From Deinococcus fonticola (lineage in GTDB: Bacteria > Deinococcota > Deinococci > Deinococcales > Deinococcaceae), in contig NZ_SMMH01000013.1 in the NCBI RefSeq assembly GCF_004634215.1, forward strand, positions 44,309 through 108,308: DNA of 64,000 bases, read 5' to 3'. Below are positions 30,106-38,816 of the stretch, piece after piece. The notes under the pieces are model-generated. The model had not been told where the DNA came from, made no database searches, and saw only the letters and a list, made by a program, of their open reading frames with translations. Numbering within the stretch: the stretch's first letter is position 1; the number at the start of each line of letters is the position of its first letter. The translations under genes and the position numbers were made by a program.

Positions 30106-31077
30106 ATGACCCACGACGACTACACCGACCTGCCCGACGAGGTGTTCGAGGAACGCCTGAACGGCGCTGACCTGTACTTCGAGGTGAGCGGCCCGGAGGA
30201 CAGCAACACAGAAGACAGCGCCACAGAGAACAGTGCCGAGCCGCCCATCGTCTTCTTGCATGGCGGCCCCGGATACAACAGCTACTCGTTCCGGGCACTG
30301 CTGGGTGACCGCCTGGCCGCAGATTTCCCAGAGAGGCGCGTGGTGTACCTCGACCAGCGCGGCAGTGGACGCAGCGGCGCCCTGGAAGACACCGAACAGG
30401 GTGGCGACACACTGGACATCGACACGCTGGTCGAGGATCTGGAAGCTGTGCGTGACTTTCTCGGTGTCGACCGGATCGTGCCGCTGGGCCACGGGTTTGG
30501 GGCGCTGGTGGCCCTCGATTACGCCCGGCGTTACCCCCTGCACACCGCCCGCGTCATCGTGGTCAACCCCTGGGTACACTTCCCCGAACTGGCGTACACC
30601 CTGCTGGCCGAAGCGTCCGCCCAGCGCAGCGTTCCCCTCGAAGACCCGGCCGAGCAGATCCGCAGCGACACCCCCGAAGGCCAGTACCCCAGCATCGGCG
30701 CGGCCCGCATCGAGGCCGCTTTCAGCCTGCTGAACGCCCGCGACCTGCTCAACCTGATGCAGTTCACCGACGCCCCCACCCGCATGCACCTGGAATTCAC
30801 CGACGCCGAAGGCCAGCTTGCCGGAGGCGGCGAAGTGCAGCAAGCCCTTGTCAACCAGGGCCTCTGGGAATTCGAGTACCCGCCCTTCCTGACGGAAATC
30901 AAACGCCCCGTGTTCGTCATCGCCGGAGCGGGCGACCGCACCAGTTACCCCGAACAGGTCGGCTGGGTCGCTGACCTCGCCGGCGGCGACGTGACCGTCC
31001 TGAACACCGGCCACTACCCCTGGCTCGACGACGAGGACGCCTTCATTGAGGCGCTGGGCGAAGCGCTCACGCGCTAG
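30106..31077 (+). CDS. alpha/beta hydrolase, proline iminopeptidase-like
   Basis: 323 residues. The order of motifs fits prolyl iminopeptidase relatives: FLHGGPGYNSYSFRALLGD (HGGPG oxyanion region), YLDQRGSGRSG, then the nucleophile region LGHGFGALVAL. In that elbow the usual Ser is replaced: G-H-G-F-G instead of G-x-S-x-G. The C-terminal Asp (AGAGDRTSYPEQ) and His (NTGHYPWLDDE) are present. The missing nucleophile suggests an inactive or altered enzyme. The start follows the -10 box, not the ATG 9 nt earlier. Confidence 0.8.
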   Translation: MTHDDYTDLPDEVFEERLNGADLYFEVSGPEDSNTEDSATENSAEPPIVFLHGGPGYNSYSFRALLGDRLAADFPERRVVYLDQRGSGRSGALEDTEQGGDTLDIDTLVEDLEAVRDFLGVDRIVPLGHGFGALVALDYARRYPLHTARVIVVNPWVHFPELAYTLLAEASAQRSVPLEDPAEQIRSDTPEGQYPSIGAARIEAAFSLLNARDLLNLMQFTDAPTRMHLEFTDAEGQLAGGGEVQQALVNQGLWEFEYPPFLTEIKRPVFVIAGAGDRTSYPEQVGWVADLAGGDVTVLNTGHYPWLDDEDAFIEALGEALTR

Positions 31078-31208
31078 CAGCCCGATTATTCGCTGCCGCG
31101 CCGCTCTCTGGGCTCCACATCGGGAAAGGCAACACCTCCCGATGGCGTTCCCGTGGCAGAAAGGGCGTTCACCCCCGCCATAAATCCCGTCTACCGCATC
31201 CTCCCTGC

Positions 31209-31214
31209 TAACCT
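31209..31214 (+). promoter_or_regulatory. -10 box of a probable leaderless promoter
   Basis: TAACCT ends 7 nt before the GTG at 31222, the same geometry as at 30093, 45189 and 52892. Confidence 0.55.
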
Positions 31215-31221
31215 ACTGAGC

Positions 31222-31767
31222 GTGGACGTGGTGGTGTTTGATCTGGAGACGACGGGCCTTTCCCCGGAGAAGGACGCCGTGGTGGAAATCGGCGCGGTGC
31301 GAATCGTGAATGGACGGGTAGACGAGTCGCTCAGGTACGAGACGCTGGTCAAGCCGACGAACGCGGCAGGGGACGTGGTTCGCATTCCGTGGTACACCGA
31401 GCGCATTCACGGCATCAGTGACGAGATGGTGCGGCATGCCCCGACCATTGGGGAGGTGCTGCCGGAATTCCTTGAGTTCGTGAACGGTTCGGCGGTGGTG
31501 GCGCACAACATCGGATTTGATGGTGGGTTCATGCGGGCAAACGCGGCGCGGCTAGGGCTGGCCTGGAACCCGGCGGCGGAGTTCTGCACGGTGCAACTGT
31601 CGAGGCGGGCTTTTCCGAAGGAGCGGGCGCATAACCTGACGGTGCTGGCCGAGCGGCTGGGCTTAAATTTCGCGCCGGGCGGACGGCACCGGAGTTTCGG
31701 GGACGTGCAGGTGACGGCGCAGGCCTATGTGCGGCTAATGGAGTTGTTGCAGGACGCCGTGAAATAA
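31222..31767 (+). CDS. DnaQ-like 3'-5' exonuclease (DEDD family)
   Basis: 181 residues from a GTG reading [18 protein letters not shown] at 31153 would add 23 residues, but the -10 box at 31209 lies inside that extension. Exo I is FDLETTG (Asp and Glu metal ligands), Exo II is [12 protein letters not shown], and Exo III is [10 protein letters not shown] (HxxxxxD). It resembles the epsilon proofreading subunit of DNA polymerase III or a stand-alone RNase T-like enzyme. No polymerase gene is nearby. Confidence 0.85.
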   Translation: MDVVVFDLETTGLSPEKDAVVEIGAVRIVNGRVDESLRYETLVKPTNAAGDVVRIPWYTERIHGISDEMVRHAPTIGEVLPEFLEFVNGSAVVAHNIGFDGGFMRANAARLGLAWNPAAEFCTVQLSRRAFPKERAHNLTVLAERLGLNFAPGGRHRSFGDVQVTAQAYVRLMELLQDAVK

Positions 31768-32020
31768 GCCGGTTTCTTGTCCTGGCGTCGGAGCCGGGCG
31801 CGGCTGGGACCGCGAATGTTCGGAGGTTACCGCAGGCCGCATTTCAGCTCTCCGCACGTCATCGTTCGGCCGCCCCATGCGTAAGGTCAACAGACGGGAT
31901 GCTGAAGCAGGAAGTGGGCATAGACCTACGCCGAACGACGCAGAAGTCAGGAGTGAGAGGAAAAACGTCCCTGAGACGTCATCTTTCAGCCAGTAGACAC
32001 GAGGGCAGAAAGATTCTTCC

Positions 32021-32593
32021 CTACTCTTTCTCCCGCATATCCTTGAGGGTCACGCCCCACCTGTAAAGATCGTTCAGCAGGGGTTTCACACTCTTTTCAA
32101 CGATCTCGGTGGGTTGAAATTGGCCGCCTTTGATCATCTGAGAGACCATGGGAATGCTGATGGCGGGTTTCACGACCATCATTTGCAGGGCAGTCATGGT
32201 TTGCTTGCTGTGCTCGGCGGCCCGCAACCCGGCAGAAATGCCGCCGTAACTGACGATGGCGGCAGATTTATCGGCCCACTCGACCACCAGGTAATCCAGG
32301 GCGTTTTTCAGTGGGGCGCACATGGAGTAGTTGTACTCGGGTTCCACGAACACGAAGGCGTCCGAGCCGGCGATGCGGGCGCTCCAGTCCCTGGTGTGCT
32401 GGTGCTCGTACTGTTGCAGGGCGGGGTGCTTGGGTTCGTCCAGAAACGGCAGGTTGATTTCCGCGAGATCCGCGACTTCCACTTCGAACCGGTCATCTTT
32501 CCTGGCGTGGTCGGTAAACCAGTCTGCGACGGGCTTGCCGACCCGTCCGGGGCGGGTGCTGGCGATCACGACCTGAAGTTTCAGTTTGCTCAT
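32021..32593 (-). CDS. NADPH-dependent FMN reductase
   Basis: 190-residue flavodoxin-like protein. The start at 32593 begins two residues before the first strand (LQVVIASTRPGRVGKPVADW), where the S-T-R-P-G-R loop binds the FMN phosphate. FVEPEYNYSMCAPLKNALDYL and SYGGISAGLRAAEH are the second and third flavin contacts. Family members reduce FMN, azo compounds or quinones with NADPH. The ATG at 32734 would add a long unrelated leader. Confidence 0.88.
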   Translation of the reverse strand: MSKLKLQVVIASTRPGRVGKPVADWFTDHARKDDRFEVEVADLAEINLPFLDEPKHPALQQYEHQHTRDWSARIAGSDAFVFVEPEYNYSMCAPLKNALDYLVVEWADKSAAIVSYGGISAGLRAAEHSKQTMTALQMMVVKPAISIPMVSQMIKGGQFQPTEIVEKSVKPLLNDLYRWGVTLKDMREKE

Positions 32594-32697
32594 GGGCACA
32601 GTTTGGCGTGCCTGCTGCCGGGTAAACGCACCAGGGCTTAACCCTCCAGTATGGAAATGCGAATCAGGAGGGAAACGCGGGCTTTTCCATCCAGTGA

Positions 32698-32820
32698 ATG
32701 CCGGACAGCCTGAAGCACATGCACGAGTGGACACAGGAACTCAAGGCCCGTCAGGCGGCAGAGGTTGAAGAAGCGGCCAGAGCTGAACCGCATCTTAGCC
32801 ACTGGGAACCCGGCGACTGA
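32698..32820 (+). CDS. possible small protein (40 aa)
   Basis: Short frame in the gap between the FMN reductase and TrmB genes, reading MPDSLKHMHEWTQELKARQA then AEVEEAARAEPHLSHWEPGD. It forms an amphipathic acidic helix and has host-like codon use. No ribosome site is close to the ATG, and an in-frame TGA lies directly before it. It could be a real small protein or chance. No family recognised. Confidence 0.35.
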   Translation: MPDSLKHMHEWTQELKARQAAEVEEAARAEPHLSHWEPGD

Positions 32821-32846
32821 ATCAGCTTCAAGTGTGCCAGGGCTGA

Positions 32847-33512
32847 TCAGGCGTTTTTCTTCGCCGCGAGTTGAATGTAGCCCTCGATCAGGTGAATGAC
32901 CACAGGGTTATGGGTGTGCACGCCGTGCGATTCGCCGGGGCGGCCTTCCTCGATGAAGTGGCCGATCAGGGCGGCTTCGTTGTCACGGGCCAGCAGGAAA
33001 GCGAGCTGACCGGGCGCGGCGATGTCGGGCAGGCCCTTCAAGTCCGAGCGGAACAGCTCCACGCCCCTGGGTGTGAGGCGCTCCAGTTTGTCGGCCAGGC
33101 CGGCATCCCCGGCCATGTAAACGACCCGCCGGGCGTTCAGGATCAGGTCCTCGGCGAGGCTGCGGATGGCCGCTTCGCCGTTGAGGTGATACACCGCTTC
33201 CGGGGCGGGATCGGGGGCGAGGCGCGAGAGATCACGGTCAAGCGCGGCGAGGCGGTCATCGAAGGAGCGGCGCGAGCGGGCCAGATACTCGCGGGCGCTC
33301 AGGGGTGCGTACTCCAGCGGATTCTGGCCGACCTTGGCGGCGAGGCCGCGCCCTTCCAGGCGTTCCAGGGTTTCGTAAATCTTGGGGCGGGGAATGCCGG
33401 CCTGGCGGGCGACGCGGGCGGGAACGGCGCGGCCCAGCGCCAGCAGGGCGGTGTAGGCTCGCGCTTCGTATTCGGTCAGCCCGAGTGCTTGCAGGTGGAT
33501 AACGGCGCTCAT
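32847..33512 (-). CDS. TrmB-family transcriptional regulator
   Basis: 221 residues. The N-terminal winged helix is typical (LQALGLTEYEARAYTALLALG, ARVARQAGIPRPKIYETLERLEGRGL). A short coiled coil (SFDDRLAALDRDLSRL) leads to the TrmB effector domain (AVYHLNGEAAIRSLAEDLILNARRVVYMAGD). TrmB proteins sense sugars and control transport or metabolic genes. The target is not evident from the neighbours. It has its own -10 box 9 nt upstream. Confidence 0.85.
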   Translation of the reverse strand: MSAVIHLQALGLTEYEARAYTALLALGRAVPARVARQAGIPRPKIYETLERLEGRGLAAKVGQNPLEYAPLSAREYLARSRRSFDDRLAALDRDLSRLAPDPAPEAVYHLNGEAAIRSLAEDLILNARRVVYMAGDAGLADKLERLTPRGVELFRSDLKGLPDIAAPGQLAFLLARDNEAALIGHFIEEGRPGESHGVHTHNPVVIHLIEGYIQLAAKKNA

Positions 33513-33521
33513 GTGTTGTGA

Positions 33522-33527
33522 AGCATA
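33522..33527 (-). promoter_or_regulatory. -10 box of a probable leaderless promoter
   Basis: TATGCT on the minus strand ends 9 nt before the ATG at 33512. Confidence 0.45.
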
Positions 33528-33638
33528 CGTGATTTCGCCGCGTTTCTCACCTGTCGCTAAGGTTTGAGTGGACAGTCTCTTGCGGCCCGTCAGCAGGTGT
33601 CCCGGCGCTTGTCCCGTTTGCGGCTGGCCCTTTCTGCC

Positions 33639-33644
33639 TACACT
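33639..33644 (+). promoter_or_regulatory. -10 box of a probable leaderless promoter
   Basis: TACACT ends 5 nt before the ATG at 33650. Confidence 0.5.
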
Positions 33645-33649
33645 CAGGG

Positions 33650-34036
33650 ATGCCCCTGATCACTGGCCTGGATCACGTTCAACTGGAGGCCCCTACCGGC
33701 TGCGAGGACGCCGCCCGCGCTTTTTACGGCGCGCTGCTCGGCTTAGCCGAACTGCGCAAACCGGCGGCCCTGCAAAAAAATGGTGGGGTATGGTTTGGCC
33801 TGCCGGACGGACGGCAGCTTCACGTTGGCGTGACGCCTGACTTTCAACCCCGGCGCAAGGGGCACCCGGCCCTGCGAACCGCCGACCTGAACGCGGTTCA
33901 GGTTCAACTGGCCACGCATTCCGTCGCTTTCGAAGCCGATGATCAGGCGGGCGTGCCCCGCGTGTTCCTGCAAGACCCCTGGGGAAACAGGCTGGAAATC
34001 GTGCAGGGCCAGCACGAGAGCCACTTCGGGGCTTGA
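33650..34036 (+). CDS. VOC / glyoxalase-family protein
   Basis: 128 residues with two beta-alpha-beta-beta-beta units. Metal-site candidates are the His of GLDHVQLEAP (residue 9), the His of RQLHVGV and the Glu of GNRLEIVQG near the end. The FLQDPWGNRLEIVQ strand is a hallmark of the family, which includes glyoxalases, dioxygenases and resistance proteins. The specific reaction is unknown. It is followed by the EamA transporter gene. Confidence 0.85.
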   Translation: MPLITGLDHVQLEAPTGCEDAARAFYGALLGLAELRKPAALQKNGGVWFGLPDGRQLHVGVTPDFQPRRKGHPALRTADLNAVQVQLATHSVAFEADDQAGVPRVFLQDPWGNRLEIVQGQHESHFGA

Positions 34037-34063
34037 AGTCGTTCGGCCAGCGACTCTCCCCGG

Positions 34064-34069
34064 TAAACT
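34064..34069 (+). promoter_or_regulatory. -10 box for the EamA transporter gene
   Basis: TAAACT lies 13 nt before the in-frame GTG at 34083, so the mRNA leader would be only about 5 nt. The nearer ATG at 34078 is out of frame and reads into an early stop. Confidence 0.45.
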
Positions 34070-34082
34070 CCTGCCTGATGGA

Positions 34083-34922
34083 GTGCCGCCTTTGAACCCT
34101 GCCGTGAGTGGCCTGCTGTCCGCCCTGACCTACGGGGTGGGTGATTTTCTTTCGGGGGTGGCCAGCCGCCGGGATTCGCCGCTGCGCGTGGTGGCGCTGA
34201 CGCACCCCATCAGCGCGGTCATGCTGGCGCTGCTGGCGTGGGGGCTGGGGCAACCGCTTCCGCCTGCCGTCGACCTGGGCTGGGGCGCGGCGGGCGGGTG
34301 GATGGGCCTGGTGGCGGTATTGGCGTTTTACCGGGCGCTGGCGCTGGGCCCGATGGGAGCGGTGTCGGTGGCGGCCGGAGCGCTGTCCGCCGTGGTTCCC
34401 GTGATTTTTGGGCTGCTGGGCGGCGAGGTGCTGGGCCGGCAAGGCGGGCTGGGGGCGCTGGGCGTTCTGGTGGGTACGGCCCTGCTGAGTCCGCACCCCG
34501 GCGAGCACGGTGAGCAAAAGGGCCACGGCGTGCCACTGGCGCTGGTGGCGGGTCTGGGATTCGGGTTCTTCTTTGTGCTGCTGGGCCAGGCACAGGATGA
34601 GGGCGGCATGCTGTGGACACTGGCGGCGGCCCGCCTCGCCAGTTCGGTGGTCATCCTGCCCATCACCCTGAAACGGGTGGGTCTGAAACCCCGGGCGCCG
34701 GCCCTCATCTTCAGCTCGGCTCCGGGCGACCTGCTGGGGAACCTCTTTTACCTGATGGCCGTTCAGGGTGGCGGCCTGGCCATCGGGGCGCTGCTGTCCA
34801 GCCTGTACCCGGCCTTCACGACGCTGCTGGCGGTCATGCTGCTGCGCGAACGCCTGAAGGCCCGCCAGTGGGCGGGCGTGCTGCTGGCCATGCTGGGAGC
34901 CACGTTGCTCAGCACCCGATAG
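34083..34922 (+). CDS. EamA/DMT-family transporter
   Basis: Membrane transporter with ten predicted helices and an internal repeat; 279 residues from the GTG at 34083, the earliest start not overlapping the VOC gene. EamA repeat 1 begins SGLLSALTYGVGDFLSGVAS. Repeat 2 begins VPLALVAGLGFGFFFVLLGQ and ends with the usual TLLAVMLLRERLKARQWAGVLLAMLGATLL. Related proteins export amino acids or other metabolites. No start codon with a ribosome site exists, consistent with leaderless-type initiation. Confidence 0.85.
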   Translation: MPPLNPAVSGLLSALTYGVGDFLSGVASRRDSPLRVVALTHPISAVMLALLAWGLGQPLPPAVDLGWGAAGGWMGLVAVLAFYRALALGPMGAVSVAAGALSAVVPVIFGLLGGEVLGRQGGLGALGVLVGTALLSPHPGEHGEQKGHGVPLALVAGLGFGFFFVLLGQAQDEGGMLWTLAAARLASSVVILPITLKRVGLKPRAPALIFSSAPGDLLGNLFYLMAVQGGGLAIGALLSSLYPAFTTLLAVMLLRERLKARQWAGVLLAMLGATLLSTR

Positions 34923-34940
34923 CACCGACCAATGAAAAAG

Positions 34941-34977
34941 GCCATGAGCCTGGAGGATGCTCCCCCGTGCTCATGGC
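34941..34977 (-). terminator. rho-independent terminator of the binding-protein gene
   Basis: 9-bp stem GCCATGAGC (34941-34949) / GCTCATGGC (34969-34977). On the minus strand it is followed by CTTTTTC, 24-60 nt after the stop of the gene at 35001. Confidence 0.85.
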
Positions 34978-35000
34978 CCAAGGCCCACACCTACAGCCCT

Positions 35001-36149
35001 TCAGCGTTTGATGTTGGCGACGCCCACGTTCACGCGCTTGCCGTCGCGGAACCCGGCGATATACATCTTGGCGTTGGTGCGGTCGCCGCCCGCGTCGAAA
35101 CTCACCTCGCCGGTCAGCAGGCCCTTGAAAGTACCCTTGCGCACGGCGGTTTCGACCTGCGTCCGGCTGGGCACCTTGTTGCCGTTCGCCTTGTAGGCGT
35201 TCAGGATGCCTTGCAGGATGACTTTCGCGGCGTCGTAACTGACCACCGCCGTGCCCTGCATGTCGATCCCGAAGGACTTCTTGTAGTTGGCAGCCAGGGT
35301 TTTGGCAGCGGCGATGGAATTGGTGTCGGGGGTCAGCGACGTGTAATACACGTTGTTGGCGCCGTCACCGGCCAGTTTCACCAGATCCGGGCTGTCCAGA
35401 CCGTCGCCGCCCATCAGGGGCACCTTCACGCCCTTGTCGCGCAGTTGCTTCAGGAAGGGGCCGATCTGGCCGTACAGCCCGCCGAAGTAGATGGCGTCGG
35501 GCTTGAGGGCCTGAATTTTGGTGATGACGGCCGTGAAATCGCGTTCCTCGGCGGCCACGCCTTCGGATTGCACGATGGTGGCGCCCTTAGCTTTCATGGC
35601 CTTTTCAGCCTCGGCGGCCAGGCCCTGACCGTAAGGGGTCTTGTCGTTCAGGACATATACCTTTTTGGCCTTCAGGGTATCCACCACATAATTGCCGCCG
35701 CTGCCGCCCTGCGCGTCGTCACGGGCGCATACACGGTTCACGTTCTTCAGCCCCCGATCCGTGATCTTCTCGTTGGTGGCGGTGGACATCACCGACACCA
35801 GGTGACTGGCGGCCATGGCCTGCGTGGCGGGAATAGCCACGCCGCTGGTCAGGGGCCCCACCACGCCCAGCACCGCCTTATCCGCGATGACGCGGCGGGC
35901 GGCGGAGGTGCCGGTGGTCGGGTCGGCCTGGTCGTCGTAGGCGACGAGTTGCAGGGTCATCCCCGCCTTGGCGAACTCGGCTTTCATCTCGTTGACGGCC
36001 AGTTGCGTGCCGTTTTTCAGTTGCAGGCCCAGGTTGCTGACCGGGCCAGAGAGGGCGCTGATGGTGGCGATTTTCACGGTGGTGGCGGCGCTGGCCTGCC
36101 CCAGCGTCAGGGCGGTCAGCAGACTGATTCCAAGAGCATATTTGTGCAT
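35001..36149 (-). CDS. branched-chain amino acid ABC transporter substrate-binding protein
   Basis: Exported ligand-binding protein of the LivJ/LivK type, 382 residues. The start at 36149 has a GGAGGAAC ribosome site and begins a signal peptide (MHKYALGISLLTALTLGQASA). The mature protein starts TTVKIATISALSGPVSNLG, followed by the peripla_BP_6 fold (VVGPLTSGVAIPATQAMAA, VYVLNDKTPYGQGLAAEAEK, ALKPDAIYFGGLYGQ, VSYDAAKVILQGI). The permease and ATPase genes are not nearby, so it is an orphan binding-protein gene with its own terminator. Confidence 0.92.
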   Translation of the reverse strand: MHKYALGISLLTALTLGQASAATTVKIATISALSGPVSNLGLQLKNGTQLAVNEMKAEFAKAGMTLQLVAYDDQADPTTGTSAARRVIADKAVLGVVGPLTSGVAIPATQAMAASHLVSVMSTATNEKITDRGLKNVNRVCARDDAQGGSGGNYVVDTLKAKKVYVLNDKTPYGQGLAAEAEKAMKAKGATIVQSEGVAAEERDFTAVITKIQALKPDAIYFGGLYGQIGPFLKQLRDKGVKVPLMGGDGLDSPDLVKLAGDGANNVYYTSLTPDTNSIAAAKTLAANYKKSFGIDMQGTAVVSYDAAKVILQGILNAYKANGNKVPSRTQVETAVRKGTFKGLLTGEVSFDAGGDRTNAKMYIAGFRDGKRVNVGVANIKR

Positions 36150-36363
36150 GGTTCCTCCAGATGGGCTTAGGTAGGCCCACTGTATCGCCCACCTTCTGAG
36201 AAGCAGTGGCCCGTGTTCATACGGCCTGAACCCCGAGGGCACAAAACTTCCTTCTGGAGAGAGAAAACCAGCCACTCACTCACCCATGCAGTGGTTCAGA
36301 CAAGTTCGGGCGGCCAGCCGCGACTGCCCGACCTCAACCGGTCAGTAACCCCGCCAGAGCGCG

Positions 36364-38313
36364 TTACAGCCAGCGTCCGAGCCAGTCGAGGTACTCGCTG
36401 AGGCGTTTGAGGCGGCGATCCGGGCGCCCCGAGCGCGAGAGTTCGTGATCCTCACCGGGGAAGCGCACGAAGCGCACAGGCACGTCCAGCAGGGTCAGGG
36501 CGGCGTACCACTGCTCGGCCTGCTCGATGGGGCAGCGGTGATCCAGGGCGCTGTGAATGATCAGCGTGGGGGTCTTGACGTTCTCGACGTACTTCAGGGG
36601 GCTCAGGTCCCAGAGTTTCTGGGCGTCGGCGCTGCGGTGGAAGCTGAGGCCCAGTTCGTGCGGCCAGAAGCTCAGGCCGATGTCCGAGGTGCCGTTGAAG
36701 CTCAGGTAGTTACAGATGCTGCGGTCGGTGATGGCGGCCTGGAAGCGCCCGGTGTGGGCGGTGATCCAGTTGGTCATCAGGCCGCCGTAACTGCCGCCCA
36801 TGACGGCGGTTTTTCTGGCGTCCAGCGCCGGGTAGGCCTTCAGGCAGGCGTCGAAGAAAGCCATCAGGTCGTCGTAGTCCACGCTGCCCCAGCGCCCGTG
36901 AATGGCGCTTTGCCAGGCCTGGCCGTAGCCGCTGCTGCCACGCGGGTTGCTGTAGCACACGCCGTAGCCGTTGGCGGCGAACAGCTGGAATTCGTGCTGG
37001 AAGCCGTACCCGTAGTCGGTGTGTGGCCCGCCGTGAATGTTGAGTAGAGCGGGGGCCTTCTGTTTTTTCTTGAGGTCGGGCAGCATCACCCAGCCTTCAC
37101 CTTCCCCCAGTTCGTTTTGAAAAGTGACCTTGTGGGGGGGCACCGGCTGGAAGGTCAGGTGTTCGCCCAGGGTGGTCACGGTCTGGCCGTTCAACTCCAC
37201 TTCCGGAAAGCGTGTGGGGGACTCGCGGATCAGGGCCACGCCCTGCGCGTTGGCGGTGAAGGCGGAAATTACCTGCTCGGGGTGGTGGTCAAAGGCACTG
37301 ACCTGCGGCTGGCCCGTCAGCGAGGCGCGGAAAAGGCCCACACTGCCGCGCACGGTGCTGCTGAACACCAGGGTCTGGTCGTCCAGCCACGCGGGCGTGC
37401 CCGGCATGGCCCCCACGTGGCAGTCGCCGGCCACCGAATTGCCGACCAGGTGGTCGTGGCCTTCATCCAGGCGCGTGATCTTGTCGCCACCTACCAAGTA
37501 GATGTGGCTGTACTCGGTGTTGCCGCTGCCTTCGGGGCGGCCGATCAGCGCGAACTGCTTGCCGTCCGGGTGCGGCACGGCGGCCATGATGCCGGAATTC
37601 CAGCGGGTCAGCTGCTTGACCTTGCCTTTCAGGTTGAGGCTGAAGACCTCGTTGCGCCACTCGTACGCGGCTTTCTCATCGGTGGCAGCCACGAACAGCA
37701 CGCCGCTGGAGTCGGGCAGCCACACCACCGACTCCATGCCGCGTTCCGGGGCGTACCACTCGCTGAGCTTGTCTTTGTGCACGTCGTACAGCCACAGTTT
37801 CGCGGGCGTTTCCGGCAGCCAGTCCAGGCCGTTGAAGCGGTAGCGGGGCCGGGTAATCACGCGGGCTTCGCCGCGCTCGTCGCGTTTGTCCTCGGTGTCC
37901 CCGCCCGACTGGAAGCAGAGGTAACGCCCGTCGGGACTCCACTTGACGCCCCCCACACCCTGCTTGAAACGCGTGACGCGCCGGGCTTCGCCCCCACGGG
38001 CCGGCAGCAGCATCAGGGCCCCTTTGACCTCACCGCTGCTGCGCACGAAAGCGATGGTCTCGCCGTCCGGTGACCAGCGCGGCGAACTGTCCCCGCGCCC
38101 CGACTCGCCGTGCGTGAGCTGCCGGGTCGTCTTGCCGTCAGACCACCACAGGCGGCCCCGGTAACGCGGTTTAGCGAACTCCTGATCGATTTTCTCCAGG
38201 TTTTCTTCCTCGATGCTGGACAGCACGAACACCACCTGCTGCCCGTCCGGCGAAACCTGCGGGTCAGAGGGAAACACCAGCGAAAGAAGGCTGTCGGGTT
38301 TCATTTTTGACAT
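36364..38313 (-). CDS. S9-family prolyl oligopeptidase / acylaminoacyl peptidase
   Basis: Serine peptidase of 649 residues, starting MSKMKPDSLLSLVFPSDPQVS. Residues 10-380 form a WD40-like propeller (GDSSPRWSPDGETIAFVRS, WSPDGRYLCFQSGGD). The alpha/beta hydrolase domain follows, with NIHGGPHTDYGYGF, the nucleophile motif GGSYGGLMT, a catalytic Asp in SALDHRCPIEQ and the His in FPGEDHELSR. It cleaves short peptides or N-acylated N-termini, probably in the cytosol (no signal peptide). A -10 box lies 9 nt upstream. Confidence 0.92.
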   Translation of the reverse strand: MSKMKPDSLLSLVFPSDPQVSPDGQQVVFVLSSIEEENLEKIDQEFAKPRYRGRLWWSDGKTTRQLTHGESGRGDSSPRWSPDGETIAFVRSSGEVKGALMLLPARGGEARRVTRFKQGVGGVKWSPDGRYLCFQSGGDTEDKRDERGEARVITRPRYRFNGLDWLPETPAKLWLYDVHKDKLSEWYAPERGMESVVWLPDSSGVLFVAATDEKAAYEWRNEVFSLNLKGKVKQLTRWNSGIMAAVPHPDGKQFALIGRPEGSGNTEYSHIYLVGGDKITRLDEGHDHLVGNSVAGDCHVGAMPGTPAWLDDQTLVFSSTVRGSVGLFRASLTGQPQVSAFDHHPEQVISAFTANAQGVALIRESPTRFPEVELNGQTVTTLGEHLTFQPVPPHKVTFQNELGEGEGWVMLPDLKKKQKAPALLNIHGGPHTDYGYGFQHEFQLFAANGYGVCYSNPRGSSGYGQAWQSAIHGRWGSVDYDDLMAFFDACLKAYPALDARKTAVMGGSYGGLMTNWITAHTGRFQAAITDRSICNYLSFNGTSDIGLSFWPHELGLSFHRSADAQKLWDLSPLKYVENVKTPTLIIHSALDHRCPIEQAEQWYAALTLLDVPVRFVRFPGEDHELSRSGRPDRRLKRLSEYLDWLGRWL

Positions 38314-38322
38314 TTCACGCGC

Positions 38323-38328
38323 AGCATA
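38323..38328 (-). promoter_or_regulatory. -10 box of a probable leaderless promoter
   Basis: TATGCT on the minus strand ends 9 nt before the ATG at 38313 of the S9 peptidase gene. Confidence 0.45.
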
Positions 38329-38448
38329 GCGTTTGGGCAATGCGGAGCCGGGGCCTGGCGCCCCGTTATTGTGACATTTCCCACTGTCCAATGAACTCTG
38401 TATTAAGTCACGTCACCATTCTCTGACCAAACTCGCATCGGGGAACCT

Positions 38449-38466
38449 TATGCTGATCTTATCAGC
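38449..38466 (+). promoter_or_regulatory. -10-like box overlapping an inverted repeat
   Basis: TATGCT (38449-38454) overlaps the inverted repeat GCTGAT-CTT-ATCAGC (38452-38466), about 85-100 nt upstream of the small gene at 38550. A CTGACC hexamer lies 20 nt before the -10 box. This looks like a repressible promoter for that gene. Confidence 0.4.
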
Positions 38467-38549
38467 GGAATCTTCCCTGTTTTTTGCGTCCAGTAGGGCG
38501 TCCGCTCCTTATTCTCCAACACCTTCCCGCTTCTTTAAGGAGACAGCAT

Positions 38550-38741
38550 ATGCAAGAACTGGCCTGCACCTGGGTTCCCGGCACCATCGACATCGTGCGC
38601 CTGAAAATCGGCAAGCGAAACATTGAAATGACCAGCACCCGCCTCAGCCGTATCTTCGGGCCGCATGCCCTGAACGACCTGTACCTGAAAGGCCGCGCGC
38701 TCATCACGGCCAATCCCGAACAGGTCTCGCTGCTCGCCTAA
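38550..38741 (+). CDS. small orphan protein (63 aa)
   Basis: Starts at 38550 after a clear AAGGAGA ribosome site at 7 nt spacing. 63 residues, compact and soluble, mixing strands (CTWVPGTIDIVRLKIGKRNI) and a basic helix (TSTRLSRIFGPHALNDLYLK); one Cys. It is a complete transcription unit: promoter-like box and inverted repeat upstream, perfect terminator downstream. I do not recognise a family. The basic central part could bind nucleic acid, but this is only a possibility. Confidence 0.7.
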   Translation: MQELACTWVPGTIDIVRLKIGKRNIEMTSTRLSRIFGPHALNDLYLKGRALITANPEQVSLLA

Positions 38742-38760
38742 TCCCCCTTTCAACATCACG

Positions 38761-38793
38761 CCGCCCTTTGTACCTGAGGGCGGTTTTTCTTTT
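38761..38793 (+). terminator. rho-independent terminator
   Basis: Stem CCGCCCT (38761-38767) / AGGGCGG (38777-38783) followed by TTTTTCTTTT, 20 nt after the stop of the small gene. Confidence 0.92.
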
Positions 38794-38816
38794 GCAGGCA
38801 CTACAGTAGAAGCAAC

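Noticed and set aside
31857..31992. near-repeat ACGTCATCGTTCGGCC / ACGTCATCTTTCAGCC around 31857 and 31979
   Set aside because: Only about 14 matching bases in a small gap; too short to separate from chance.
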